Positions 43,815 through 52,548 of a stretch of DNA of 64,000 bases are shown here, piece after piece. The DNA lies in NCBI GenBank assembly GCA_030432295.1, contig JAUIHI010000032.1, positions 1 to 64,000 of the forward strand. The letters are read 5' to 3'. The notes under the pieces were generated by a model that had not been told where the DNA came from, did no database searches, and was given only the letters and a program-made list of their open reading frames with translations. The position numbers and the translations under genes are program-made. How positions within the stretch are numbered: the first letter of the stretch is position 1; every line of letters starts with the position of its first letter. This DNA comes from Anaerolineae bacterium. Its GTDB lineage: Bacteria > Chloroflexota > Anaerolineae > Caldilineales > Caldilineaceae.

Positions 43815-45974
43815 GTGTCAACGATTGCTGAACGAAAGAGTCCGACCGAAGGTATCCGCCGACCCGATGAAATGCCAGTTCTGCGCGTGGATGATCTCTC
43901 CGTCGCCTATAAAGTGCGCGACGGCGAAGTGGAGGCCGTGCAGGATGTCTCCTTCGAAATTTACCGGGGCGAGAGCTTCGGCGTTGTGGGGGAGTCTGGC
44001 TGTGGCAAGAGCACTGTGGCCTGGTCGATTGTCAATTTTCTGGGTGCCAATGGCTACGTGAAACGGGGACGCATTCTCTTTCAGGGCCAGGGGCTGGTCG
44101 GCAAGGACCCGGAGGAACTGCGTCGGCTGCGGGGCGATCAGATCGCAATGGTCTATCAGGACCCAATGCAGGCCCTCAACCCGTCTATGCGCCTGGGCGA
44201 CCAGATGGCCGAAGTGCTGACCGTCCACCGGGGCATCAGCCGGAGCGAGGCAGACAAACGCTGTGTCCAGATGCTGGAGCGGGTCTATATGCCCGACCCG
44301 AAGGATGTGATGGGGCGCTATCCCCACCAGATTTCCGGCGGGCAGCAACAGCGGGTGGTCATCGCCATGGCCCTGCTCAACAACCCGGCCCTGCTGATTA
44401 TGGACGAGCCCACCACTGCCCTGGACGTGACTGTCGAGGCGGCAGTGTTGGACCTGATCGACGAACTGCGCCACGAGTTTGACACGGCCATCCTCTTTAT
44501 CAGCCACAATCTGGGCGTTGTCGCTCGTGTCTGCAACCGGGTAGGCGTGATGTATGCGGGCGAAATGGTGGAACGCGCGCCGGTGACCGAAATTTTCGCC
44601 AATCCCAGCCATCCGTATACCCAGGGGCTGATCCGCTGCGTGCCCAAACTGGGCGCGGACAAATCGAGCAGCGTTCTCTATCCCATTCGCGGCCGGGTTC
44701 CCGCGCCGGACAAGCGACCCTCTGGCTGTGGCTTCAGCCCTCGCTGTGACTACATTGAAGAACGTTGTCGGGCAGAAAAGCCCAAACTGCGCCCTCTGGG
44801 CGATGCGCTGCTGGCCGATCTCCATTCTGTGCGCTGCCACTTTGCCGAAGAGATCGACCCCGGCGCGTGGACGCCGCCAGAGGATATGGAAATTCCATTG
44901 CTCAATGGGGAAAAGCGGGCCGCGGAAACCGCCGCAGCCGAGACAATTCTACAGCTAGATGGGCTGTCCAAGTTCTATCCGGTCAGCGGCAGTTCGCTGA
45001 AGGATATGCTGGGGGTGGGTGAGAAGCGCCAGGTGAAGGCGGTCAACGGCGTTTCGTTTGATGTGCCCAAAGGCAGCACACTGGGCATTGTGGGCGAATC
45101 GGGCTGTGGCAAATCAACCCTCATCCGCACGATTATTGGGCTGGAAGAGAGCAGCGGCGGCCAGGCCCAATTCCTGGGCGTGGACATCACCGATGATCTG
45201 GCCGATCGCAGCAGTGAGATTATCGAAGAGTTGCAGATGGTCTTCCAGAACCCCGACTCCACAATGAACCCCTCTTACACTGTCGGCCAGCAAATTGGCC
45301 GCCCTCTGCGCCGTTTCAACAAAGTCAACAGCCGGGCCGAGGAGCAGGCCGAAGTCATCCGCCTGCTCAATGCCGTGCGACTGGACGGCAGCTACTACGA
45401 CCGCCTGCCCCGGCAACTGAGCGGTGGCGAGAAGCAGCGGGTGGGCATTGCCCGTGCCCTGGCCTCCCGACCCGAACTTGTGTTGTGCGACGAACCGGTG
45501 AGCGCGCTGGATGTCTCTGTGCAGGCCGCTGTGCTCAATCTGTTGATGGAAGTGCAGGCCGAATACGGCACGACAATGCTCTTTATCGCCCACGATTTGA
45601 GTGTGGTTCGCTTCTTCTCCGACAGTGTGGCGGTGATGTATTTGGGCCAGGTGATGGAGATCGGACCCGCCGAGGCCATCTACGCACCGCCCTATCACCC
45701 CTACACCGAAGCCCTGCTCTCGGCTGTGCCCATCCCAGACCCCAGCGCAAAGCAGGCACACATTCGGCTGGAAGGCAATGTGCCCAGCCCGCTCAACCCG
45801 CCCGGCGGTTGTCCTTTCCACACCCGCTGCCCCCGCCGAAATCTGCTGCCCGACAACGGCGCTATCTGCGCCCAGGAGGTTCCTCCCTGGCAGCAGGCCG
45901 CCGAAGGCCACCGCATCTTCTGCCATATCCCGCTGGAGACATTGGCGGAATTTGAGCCAGTGATTCAACAATAG
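43815..45974 (+). CDS. Fused double-ATPase of peptide-type ABC transporter (DppD-DppF)
   Basis: 719 residues from GTG 43815, with GGAG 6 nt upstream. Two complete ATPase domains sit in one chain. Domain 1 has GESGCGKST, ISGGQQQR, MDEPTTALD, then CGFSPRCDYIEERC. Domain 2 starts near 380 with GESGCGKST, LSGGEKQR, CDEPVSALD, then CPFHTRCPRRN. Each half ends with the Opp/Dpp Cys-rich C-terminal motif, so this is a fusion of DppD and DppF rather than a duplicate of one. It powers the importer encoded just upstream. Confidence 0.95.
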   Translation: MSTIAERKSPTEGIRRPDEMPVLRVDDLSVAYKVRDGEVEAVQDVSFEIYRGESFGVVGESGCGKSTVAWSIVNFLGANGYVKRGRILFQGQGLVGKDPEELRRLRGDQIAMVYQDPMQALNPSMRLGDQMAEVLTVHRGISRSEADKRCVQMLERVYMPDPKDVMGRYPHQISGGQQQRVVIAMALLNNPALLIMDEPTTALDVTVEAAVLDLIDELRHEFDTAILFISHNLGVVARVCNRVGVMYAGEMVERAPVTEIFANPSHPYTQGLIRCVPKLGADKSSSVLYPIRGRVPAPDKRPSGCGFSPRCDYIEERCRAEKPKLRPLGDALLADLHSVRCHFAEEIDPGAWTPPEDMEIPLLNGEKRAAETAAAETILQLDGLSKFYPVSGSSLKDMLGVGEKRQVKAVNGVSFDVPKGSTLGIVGESGCGKSTLIRTIIGLEESSGGQAQFLGVDITDDLADRSSEIIEELQMVFQNPDSTMNPSYTVGQQIGRPLRRFNKVNSRAEEQAEVIRLLNAVRLDGSYYDRLPRQLSGGEKQRVGIARALASRPELVLCDEPVSALDVSVQAAVLNLLMEVQAEYGTTMLFIAHDLSVVRFFSDSVAVMYLGQVMEIGPAEAIYAPPYHPYTEALLSAVPIPDPSAKQAHIRLEGNVPSPLNPPGGCPFHTRCPRRNLLPDNGAICAQEVPPWQQAAEGHRIFCHIPLETLAEFEPVIQQ

Positions 45975-45975
45975 T

Positions 45976-46056
45976 GGGCATTGGATAGTAGGTATTGGAT
46001 GTTTGTAAGTCAAAGCCATCCCTACGAAATACCCAATATCTAATCCCCAATACCCC
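45976..46056. repeat. Palindromic repeat, TATTGG/CGAAATA family, copy 4 (imperfect)
   Basis: GGGCATTGGATAGTAGGTATTGG faces TACGAAATACCCAATATCTAATCCCC. Between the ATPase and the CBS-ACT gene. Confidence 0.75.
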
Positions 46057-46080
46057 ATTTCTTTGCCCAGGAGAATTCCT

Positions 46081-46740
46081 ATGCTCGTCCGTGACTGCAT
46101 GACCCGCCACCCCATTCTCATCTCCCCCAACTGGTCCGCGTCCGAGGCCGAGCGGCTGATGTCGGAGAATCGCATCCGCCATCTACCGGTGGTAGAGGAC
46201 GGCAAGCGGCTGGTAGGGCTGATCACCCGCCAGCGCCTTTCGATGAAGCCGGAGATGCTGGGCAGCCTGAATGTCTGGGAAATCTCCCGCTATCTGGCCG
46301 ATCTGAAGGTCAAGCAGATTATGATCAAGCGCAAGTCGCTTGTCACTGTGGAGGAGGATCGCAGTGTGGAGCGGGCCGCTTCTCTGATGAGTGAAAACAG
46401 AATCGGCTGCCTGCCTGTGGTGGACGACGACGACGCGGTGGTCGGCGTCGTCACCGAAGTGGATATTTCCCGGGCCTTCCAGGAGATGCTGGGCCTGCCC
46501 GTGGATGGGCTGCGGATTACTGTGCGTATGCCCAACCGGCCCGGCGAATTTGCCAAATTGACCCGTGTCATCGCCGACCGGGGCTGGGGTGTGATGGGCA
46601 TCGGTACTTTCCCCTCCCGGCGCAACCCGGGCTTCTTCGATGCTGTGTTGAAAATCCCCAATGTGACCGAAGAAGAAGTGCGTGCTGAATTGAGCAAAAT
46701 CGAAGAACAGAAGGTGATAGACGTTCGTTCGATTGTCTGA
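46081..46740 (+). CDS. CBS-pair and ACT domain protein (AcuB-like)
   Basis: 219 residues from ATG 46081, AGGAG 7 nt before. Two CBS motifs (MTRHPILISPNWSASEAERLMSENRIRHLPVVE and SVERAASLMSENRIGCLPVVDDD) are followed by an ACT domain (GLRITVRMPNRPGEFAKLTRVIADRG). CBS pairs bind adenine nucleotides and ACT domains bind amino acids, so a ligand-sensing regulator is likely. It may share a transcript with the S41 proteases, although those have their own -10 boxes. Confidence 0.88.
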   Translation: MLVRDCMTRHPILISPNWSASEAERLMSENRIRHLPVVEDGKRLVGLITRQRLSMKPEMLGSLNVWEISRYLADLKVKQIMIKRKSLVTVEEDRSVERAASLMSENRIGCLPVVDDDDAVVGVVTEVDISRAFQEMLGLPVDGLRITVRMPNRPGEFAKLTRVIADRGWGVMGIGTFPSRRNPGFFDAVLKIPNVTEEEVRAELSKIEEQKVIDVRSIV

Positions 46741-46761
46741 TAACTCCGCTGCTTTGCCGTG

Positions 46762-46792
46762 GCAGTGCGTCGGTTTGCCACCGGCGCACTGC
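46762..46792. repeat. Hairpin GCAGTGCG/CGCACTGC
   Basis: 8-bp arms with an inner CGG/CCG pair between the CBS-ACT gene and the first S41 protease; possible weak terminator. Confidence 0.45.
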
Positions 46793-46864
46793 TGCTCCGC
46801 ACTCCCACTCCCACATTCCGCATTTCTGGTACGCTGCTTGCTTTTCCCCCTCTTTCCCCTGTGG

Positions 46865-46870
46865 TACAAT
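46865..46870 (+). promoter_or_regulatory. Extended -10 box before a leaderless GTG start
   Basis: CTGTGG-TACAAT followed after 6 nt by GTG 46877. Same spacing as at 14314 and 59101. Confidence 0.55.
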
Positions 46871-46876
46871 CCTCAA

Positions 46877-48121
46877 GTGAAATCGTTTGCTCGCGCCCTT
46901 CTGTATACGTTCTCTGCCCTCTTTCTTTTGACCGCGGCCTTTGCTGGCGGTTATTGGCTGCGGGGCGAAAGCGATCCGTTGCGGGTGGGCGAATCGGTGA
47001 GTGTGATGGCTGGGAATGTAGAGACGGGCGTGCCCGACGACGCCACCGCCGTCTGGAACGGGGAACTCTTCCGCCAGGTCTGGCTGCTGCTGGAGCAGGA
47101 TTATTACGGCGTAGATCCCAGCCTGACCCAGCGCACCTACGCCAGCGTGCGGGGATTGACCGATTCCTACGGCGACGCCTACACCCGCTTTCTGGAACCC
47201 CGGCCCCGGGAACTGGAGCGGGATCAGTTGCGGGGACGCTTTGGTGGCATCGGCGCGTGGATTGAAAGTGTCGAAGGCGGTGATACCGGCGGCTATGCCC
47301 TGCGTCCTATGCCTGGCAATCCGGCAGAAGCAGCCGGTGTGCTGGCCGGGGATCGGCTGGTGGGCATTGACGACACACCGGTCACCGCCGAGACCAGCAT
47401 CGACACAATCACAGCGTTGATCCGCGGGCCAGTGGATACAGAAGTCTGCCTGGACCTGTTGCGGGGTGAGCCTGGGGAGAATGTGCGCATCTGCGTTGTG
47501 CGGGCCGAGATCGAGACGCCCAGTGTGGAGTGGCGTCTGCTGGACGACACCCCTGACAGTACTGGGATTGGCTACCTGAAATTGAGCGTCTTCAGTGAGC
47601 GCTCGGCGGCTGAGATGGCCCAGGCTCTGGATGAATTGAGGGCTGATAGCGCGACCCGCTTTGTGCTGGACCTGCGGGGCAATCCCGGCGGACTGGTCAG
47701 CGCCGCGGTGGATGTGGCGGACATTTGGCTGGACGGCGGTGTGGTTTTCTATGAAGAGAAGGCCGATGGCAGCGAAAAGAGCTACCAGGCCGCAACGGGT
47801 GACAGGTCGGGCGGCGCGCCACTGGTGGTGATTGTGGATGGCGGCTCGGCCAGCGCCAGCGAGATTTTGGCGGGTGCTCTGCAGGACAGAGGACGGGCTA
47901 CGCTTCTGGGCGAAACCACTTTCGGCAAAGGCAGCGTCCAACTGGTCCACGAACTGGTGGACGGCAGCAGCCTCCACGTGACCAGCGCCCACTGGTTCAC
48001 CCCTAATCACCACGCGATCGAAGGGGTGGGGCTGACACCGGATTTAGTTATCGAAACAGGCAGCGATCCGTTGCCCCAGGCCGTGGAAGCGGTGATGGGG
48101 GTAGGGATCGGTGAAAAGTGA
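46877..48121 (+). CDS. S41 carboxyl-terminal processing protease (CtpA-like), first copy
   Basis: 414 residues from GTG 46877, which begins the signal anchor (VKSFARALLYTFSALFLLTAAFAGGYWL). Longer frames lack a leader. PDZ domain at about 130-210. The catalytic Ser is S326 in GSASASE and the Lys K351 in FGKGS. The family cleaves proteins at the C-terminal end outside the membrane, in photosystem or cell-wall maturation and quality control. A paralogue follows at 48223, and smpB, the trans-translation factor, follows that. Confidence 0.92.
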   Translation: MKSFARALLYTFSALFLLTAAFAGGYWLRGESDPLRVGESVSVMAGNVETGVPDDATAVWNGELFRQVWLLLEQDYYGVDPSLTQRTYASVRGLTDSYGDAYTRFLEPRPRELERDQLRGRFGGIGAWIESVEGGDTGGYALRPMPGNPAEAAGVLAGDRLVGIDDTPVTAETSIDTITALIRGPVDTEVCLDLLRGEPGENVRICVVRAEIETPSVEWRLLDDTPDSTGIGYLKLSVFSERSAAEMAQALDELRADSATRFVLDLRGNPGGLVSAAVDVADIWLDGGVVFYEEKADGSEKSYQAATGDRSGGAPLVVIVDGGSASASEILAGALQDRGRATLLGETTFGKGSVQLVHELVDGSSLHVTSAHWFTPNHHAIEGVGLTPDLVIETGSDPLPQAVEAVMGVGIGEK

Positions 48122-48222
48122 CCAATAATGAGTGGGTATAGGCAGGGCTTCGCCAGACATTCCATACCGGACACAGGACACTCCTTATCAAAGCGAGTGA
48201 AGGATAAAGGACAGCGAAACGT

Positions 48223-49530
48223 ATGAGCACTTCAGAGACACCCAACAAGCCCACGCGGGCGGATGGCAACGGCCTGTTGCTGCGCTATATTGCCATTGGC
48301 TGCGGGCTGCTGTTGGTGGTAGCCATTGCCTTTTCTGTCGGCACAGGGGTAGGTTTTGCCTTTGGCCGCTTCACCGGTGATGGCCCGCAGAACGCCTCGG
48401 CCCCTGTGGTTTCGACTGGTGACAATGGCCCGGCTGCCCCGGAGCGTGACCTGAGCGCGCAGGATATGGAGATATTCTGGGAGGCGATGGGTCTGTTGGA
48501 GCGGGATTTCTACGGCGATCTGCCTGGGGGCCAGGAACGCAGCTACGGCGCGATCCGGGGTGTGCTCGGCCTGCTCGACGATCCCAACACCAGCTTTATG
48601 GCTCCGGATCAGGCCAAGAGCTTCCTGGAAAGTATGGACGGCAGCTTCGAGGGCATCGGCGCAACTGTCGAATGGGTGGAAGAGCGGGGCGCGGTGCGTC
48701 TGGTGGAGCCTTTCGAGAATCAACCTGCCTGGAATGCGGGTCTGCGTCGCAACGATCTGGTCATTGCCATCGACGGTGCGCCCGTTTCAGAAATGGCCGA
48801 TCTGAATGTGGCTATCAGCAAAATCAAAGGACCGAAGGGTTCTTCGGTGGTGCTGACGATTGAGCGCCCCAGCACCGATGAGACCTTCGATGTCACTGTT
48901 GTGCGGGATGTGATTCAGATTCCCATCGTCTTCACCGACACCTACGGCCAGGACGACGACATCGCCTACATTCGCCTCAGCCGTTTCTCCGATGATTCCG
49001 GGCGGCGGGTGCGGGATGCGGTGGAGGAAGCGACCCGCAATAATCTGCGTGGGCTGATCTTTGATCTGCGGGGCAATCCCGGCGGTCTTCTGCGCGAAGC
49101 CGTGCGGGTTTCCAGCGTCTTCCTGGAGGACGAGCAGGTGTTGATCGAGCGCTTTAGCGACGGCTCCCAACAGATATACGACACAGAAGGGCAGGCGGCA
49201 GTGGATGCTGCCCTGCCGATTGTTCTGCTGGTGGATGAAGGCAGCGCCAGCGCCAGCGAGATTGTGGCCGGCGCATTGCAGGATGCAGGCCGGGCTGTGC
49301 TGATCGGCACAACCACCTTTGGCAAAGGCAGTGTGCAACTGCCACACACCCTCAGCGATGGCAGTATGATGCGGGTGACAATTGCCCGCTGGTACACACC
49401 CGCCGATCGTTCGATCGACAAGACCGGCCTGGACCCGGACATCGTTGTGGAGCTTACCGACGAACAGATCGAGGCCGATGAGGATCCCCAGTTGGATCGG
49501 GCTGTCGAACTATTGGAAACTGGACAATAA
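48223..49530 (+). CDS. S41 carboxyl-terminal processing protease (CtpA-like), second copy
   Basis: 435 residues from ATG 48223. N-terminal TM segment LLLRYIAIGCGLLLVVAIAFSVG. PDZ core GAVRLVEPFENQPAWNAGLRRNDLVIAIDG at about 155-185. Catalytic S343 (GSASASE) and K368 (FGKGS) are spaced 25 apart as in the first copy. It ends in TAATGG, overlapping the smpB start by one base, so translation is coupled. The pair may differ in substrate. Confidence 0.93.
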   Translation: MSTSETPNKPTRADGNGLLLRYIAIGCGLLLVVAIAFSVGTGVGFAFGRFTGDGPQNASAPVVSTGDNGPAAPERDLSAQDMEIFWEAMGLLERDFYGDLPGGQERSYGAIRGVLGLLDDPNTSFMAPDQAKSFLESMDGSFEGIGATVEWVEERGAVRLVEPFENQPAWNAGLRRNDLVIAIDGAPVSEMADLNVAISKIKGPKGSSVVLTIERPSTDETFDVTVVRDVIQIPIVFTDTYGQDDDIAYIRLSRFSDDSGRRVRDAVEEATRNNLRGLIFDLRGNPGGLLREAVRVSSVFLEDEQVLIERFSDGSQQIYDTEGQAAVDAALPIVLLVDEGSASASEIVAGALQDAGRAVLIGTTTFGKGSVQLPHTLSDGSMMRVTIARWYTPADRSIDKTGLDPDIVVELTDEQIEADEDPQLDRAVELLETGQ

Positions 49531-50018
49531 TGGCGAAGAAGAGCGACAAAGATACCCAAAAGCAAGGCCCGCGTACGGTTGCCACCAACCGCAAGGCGCG
49601 CCACGATTATCATATCGAAGAGACCTTTGAGGCGGGTCTTATGCTGACCGGCACGGAAATTAAGTCCGTGCGTATGGGGCAGGTGAACCTGCGGGATGGC
49701 TTTGTCCTGGTGCGGGGCGGCGAAGCCTGGCTGATGAATGTTCACATCGCCCACTATACCCAGGGCAACCGGGAGAATCACGACGAGACCCGCCGCCGCA
49801 AGCTGCTATTGCATCGCCGGGAGATCGACCAACTTCACGCCGAAGCCACCCAGCGCAACTGGACGATTGTGCCACTGCGTCTCTACATCAATGAGGCTGG
49901 CCGGGCAAAAGTGGAGATCGCCCTGGCCCGGGGCAAGCAAGCCTTTGACAAGCGCCAGGACATTGCCAGCCGGGACGCCAAACGCGATATCCAGCGCGCG
50001 TTGAAGGCCGCCTATTAG
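49530..50018 (+). CDS. smpB: SsrA-binding protein SmpB
   Basis: 162 residues. The N-terminal TVATNRKARHDYHIEETFEAGLML-TGTEIKSVR is the SmpB core, and HIAHYTQGNRENHDETRRRKLLLH is the tmRNA-binding surface. The basic C-terminal tail (GKQAFDKRQDIASRDAKRDIQRALK) follows. It delivers tmRNA to stalled ribosomes. ATG 49530 overlaps the stop of the S41 gene. No tmRNA gene was recognised nearby. Confidence 0.97.
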   Translation: MAKKSDKDTQKQGPRTVATNRKARHDYHIEETFEAGLMLTGTEIKSVRMGQVNLRDGFVLVRGGEAWLMNVHIAHYTQGNRENHDETRRRKLLLHRREIDQLHAEATQRNWTIVPLRLYINEAGRAKVEIALARGKQAFDKRQDIASRDAKRDIQRALKAAY

Positions 50019-50066
50019 CAACGGACCGGTGAAATCCTTTTTATTTGTGCGGGAAGGCGCGAATTT

Positions 50067-50125
50067 TTTGTATACACGGATTAAAAGGAACACGGATGGC
50101 TTTATACCTTATCCGTGTATACAAA
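50067..50125. repeat. Palindromic repeat, TTTGTATACACGGAT family, copy 3
   Basis: TTTGTATACACGGAT (50067-50081) and ATCCGTGTATACAAA (50111-50125) are perfectly inverted 15-bp arms. The right arm ends 7 nt before the methyltransferase ATG, so TGTATACA in it could supply a -10. Confidence 0.92.
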
Positions 50126-50132
50126 TCTAACT

Positions 50133-50933
50133 ATGACTACTCCCCTCCAGGCTGTTGTCGAAGCCGTCCAGACCAGCCGCAAATATCAGGCGATTGATCC
50201 CGGTTTGGTGGCGGCTGTGGCCGGGGTTGAACTGGGCAAAGGACGCAGCCATAAAGAGGCTGTGAAGGCGACCAAAAACCAGCTTCACCAGAGCGCGGCG
50301 GTCTACCAGAGCGGGCGTATGGCCTATGACCGTTGGCTTGACGAATTTCACGACGCCTGGCCGGACGAAAGCGCGCGGCGGCCTCTGCTGCGCCAGGTGA
50401 TGTCGGCCCATAGCTCCACCAACGAACGCCTGCCGATCCTCGACGATTTTTATACGCGCATCTTTGCTCTGCTTCCTCCCATCCATTCTGTGCTGGACAT
50501 CGCCTGCGGTCTCAACCCCCTGGCCCTGCCCTGGATGCCCCTGGCCCCGGACGCCTCCTATCTGGCCGTAGACATTTTTATGGATCAGGTGGCCTTTCTC
50601 AACGGATTCTTTCAACTGGCCGATGTGGCTGGCCGGGCAGAGACCCGCAACGTCCTCACCGATTGTCCAACCGTGCCGGTCGATCTGGCGCTGATTCTCA
50701 AGACGATTCCCTGTCTGGAGCAGATGGAAAAGGACGCGGGTCGCCGTCTGCTGGACGAGGTGCAGGCGCGTCATCTGGTTATCTCTTTCCCCAGCCGCAG
50801 CCTGGGCGGACGGCAGAAGGGGATGGCGTCCACCTATAGCGCACGCTTTGCAGAGCTAACCAGCGGCTGGGATGCCAAAGTGACCCGGCTGGATTTTTCC
50901 AATGAACTGGTCTTTGTGGTCGAGCGGGGCTGA
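50133..50933 (+). CDS. 16S rRNA (guanine-1405-N7) methyltransferase family (FmrO/Rmt type)
   Basis: 266 residues, close to Rmt/ArmA length. The family segments are all present: SSTNERLPILDDFYTRIF (92-110), the SAM-binding LDIACGLNPLALPW (121-134), and KTIPCLEQM (190-198). HLVISFPSRSLGGRQKGM (214-231) completes the set, and all match the aminoglycoside-resistance m7G1405 methyltransferases (Pfam FmrO). These methylate the 30S subunit and block binding of 4,6-disubstituted deoxystreptamines. ATG 50133 was chosen because the frame upstream is the palindrome; no RBS. It lies just after smpB in a chromosome-like context. Confidence 0.9.
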   Translation: MTTPLQAVVEAVQTSRKYQAIDPGLVAAVAGVELGKGRSHKEAVKATKNQLHQSAAVYQSGRMAYDRWLDEFHDAWPDESARRPLLRQVMSAHSSTNERLPILDDFYTRIFALLPPIHSVLDIACGLNPLALPWMPLAPDASYLAVDIFMDQVAFLNGFFQLADVAGRAETRNVLTDCPTVPVDLALILKTIPCLEQMEKDAGRRLLDEVQARHLVISFPSRSLGGRQKGMASTYSARFAELTSGWDAKVTRLDFSNELVFVVERG

Positions 50934-50960
50934 TCGACAACGCGCTATCGACAGAGCAGA

Positions 50961-51008
50961 GGAGCAAAGAGAAGGGGCTGGCAAACGCCAGCCCCTTCTC
51001 TTTGCTCC
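50961..51008. terminator. Bidirectional terminator, 22-bp perfect stem
   Basis: GGAGCAAAGAGAAGGGGCTGGC, loop AAAC, and its exact complement (50987-51008). Separates the convergent methyltransferase and SdrD_B-like genes. Confidence 0.93.
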
Positions 51009-51039
51009 TGTATTTTAAGTTCTGTGGACCGTTGTTCGT

Positions 51040-51489
51040 TTAGCGGGTAACGAAGGGGAGCAGGACGCCATAGCTCACGGATGTGGAGTAGATGATCGGT
51101 GCACCAATCTCCCTGACTTGAACGGAGAGTGTGCCATTGCTGCGGACAAGATAGCCTGCGGGTGGAAAAATATCCAGTTGGTAGGTGTCTACGTCCAGAT
51201 TGGCAAAGACGTAATAGCCTTCGCCGTCGGTGGTTGTCTCCGCCACAAACTGCCCAGCCGTCGTGGAGAGCACAATTCTGGCCCCCTGAATCCCACTTTC
51301 CAACGGCTCTCGGACAGCGTTGAGGTTGCCGTCCATAAAGACTTCACCACCAATCGAAGCGGCGGCCCGTTGGGTATTCTCTGCGGCAGCCAAAACTGTA
51401 GAGAAGAGTGATGTTTGTATACAAATGGCGAGGATCAAGAGAAGCGTTACAGTCTGTATAATCCGATTTTTTGCACTGGTGCGTTTCAT
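51040..51489 (-). CDS. Secreted protein with SdrD_B-like domain
   Basis: 149 residues from ATG 51489, preferred over ATG 51540 because it starts a clean signal peptide (NRIIQTVTLLLILAICIQTSLF). The mature part has one Ig-like beta domain: GGEVFMDGNLNAVREPLESGIQGARIVL ... GYYVFANLDVDTYQLDIFPPAGY, as in SdrD_B/Cna-B-like domains. Likely an exported surface protein. Function unknown. Confidence 0.78.
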   Translation of the reverse strand: MKRTSAKNRIIQTVTLLLILAICIQTSLFSTVLAAAENTQRAAASIGGEVFMDGNLNAVREPLESGIQGARIVLSTTAGQFVAETTTDGEGYYVFANLDVDTYQLDIFPPAGYLVRSNGTLSVQVREIGAPIIYSTSVSYGVLLPFVTR

Positions 51490-51636
51490 TGAGGCTGCCC
51501 TTCGGCTTATTTGGCAAATAAAAAGGAAGTAACGTTTCATTGGTAAAACAGTACTTCGTGTCTATTAGTATAATGCCAAAGCAGTCAGAGGGCACTGACA
51601 ATCTGCTGATAAGTCTACGTAATTTGGCTTATTAAG

Positions 51637-52548
51637 CTAGACTGACTCCCAGGGAATGGGGCTGACATCGTCGTGGCGCAGTCGGCGCTGCTCTGTCCGG
51701 TCCACTCGCATCAGCAATTTACAGGCTGGGTCCGGGCAGACGGCCCAGCTATCGGTCTCCATCCAGTCGGCTGGGTGGTTCTGGCGCTGCTTGGCAGGGA
51801 GGAGGGGGAGCACAGCTTGCAGGGCGTAGACGCAGAAGTGGCCGCCGGGTGGGAGCGAGAGGCTGCTGCTGTTGCGCAGATAGAAACTGTCGCCCACCCG
51901 CATATCACAGGTGCAATTGCCATCAATGGCTTCGACCACCACCGCCAGATCGTAGAGGGTGAAGTTGCCGTCTGCGTTGCTCTTTTTCTCTACCGTCGGA
52001 TGAACTGGCTGTCGATTCTTGCGCCAATGCAAAAAGTGATTGCTGGCCGCATAGAGCTGAAAACCGTTCTTTTGCAGAACCCGGGCCGAGGCGATATTCG
52101 TGTAGTTGGTCTCGGCAGTGACAGCGGTTACAGCCGGTTCCTCAAAAGCCCATTCGGTCATTGCCTGCACAGCTTCGGTCGCCAATCCCCGATTGCGGTA
52201 GGGCACGTCAAAACCGTAGCCCAACTCCACTTCACCCTCTGCATTGGCTGGCCCTTTGAAGCCAATCCCGCCCACAAATGTGGAATCCTCTTCCAATACA
52301 GCCGCCCAAAAGGTGTTCCAGATCGCATCGTTTGGTTCCTGGAGCATATAGTCCATGCCACGGGCGACATTCCTGTGCATCTCTTTTTCCAGCCGGTTGC
52401 CTGTGACTCTGGCCCCCAGCGAGCGTTCCAGCCCCGGGTAGTCGTCCAGTTGCATCTGCATCTGGGCCAAAGTGAGGGGAACCAGGCGCATCCGTTCGGT
52501 GTGCAGGGGGGCGTAGTTCTCCAGATGGGCCAGAATGTGTGCGATCAT
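51637..52548 (-). CDS. GNAT N-acetyltransferase fused to a TIGR04076-type domain
   Basis: 303 residues. ATG 52548 has GGGAGAGAG upstream and its start overlaps the TGA of the preceding gene (ATGA). The N-terminal half has GNAT features: VELGYGFDVPYRNRGLATEAVQAM (acetyl-CoA loop R-x-x-G-L-A) and VTAETNYTNIASARVLQKNGFQ. After residue about 190, YDLAVVVEAIDGNCTCDMRVGDSFYLRN with its downstream WMETDSWAVCPDPAC matches the TIGR04076 uncharacterised family. A fusion of an acetyltransferase with a cysteine-rich domain. Function unknown. Confidence 0.82.
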   Translation of the reverse strand: MIAHILAHLENYAPLHTERMRLVPLTLAQMQMQLDDYPGLERSLGARVTGNRLEKEMHRNVARGMDYMLQEPNDAIWNTFWAAVLEEDSTFVGGIGFKGPANAEGEVELGYGFDVPYRNRGLATEAVQAMTEWAFEEPAVTAVTAETNYTNIASARVLQKNGFQLYAASNHFLHWRKNRQPVHPTVEKKSNADGNFTLYDLAVVVEAIDGNCTCDMRVGDSFYLRNSSSLSLPPGGHFCVYALQAVLPLLPAKQRQNHPADWMETDSWAVCPDPACKLLMRVDRTEQRRLRHDDVSPIPWESV

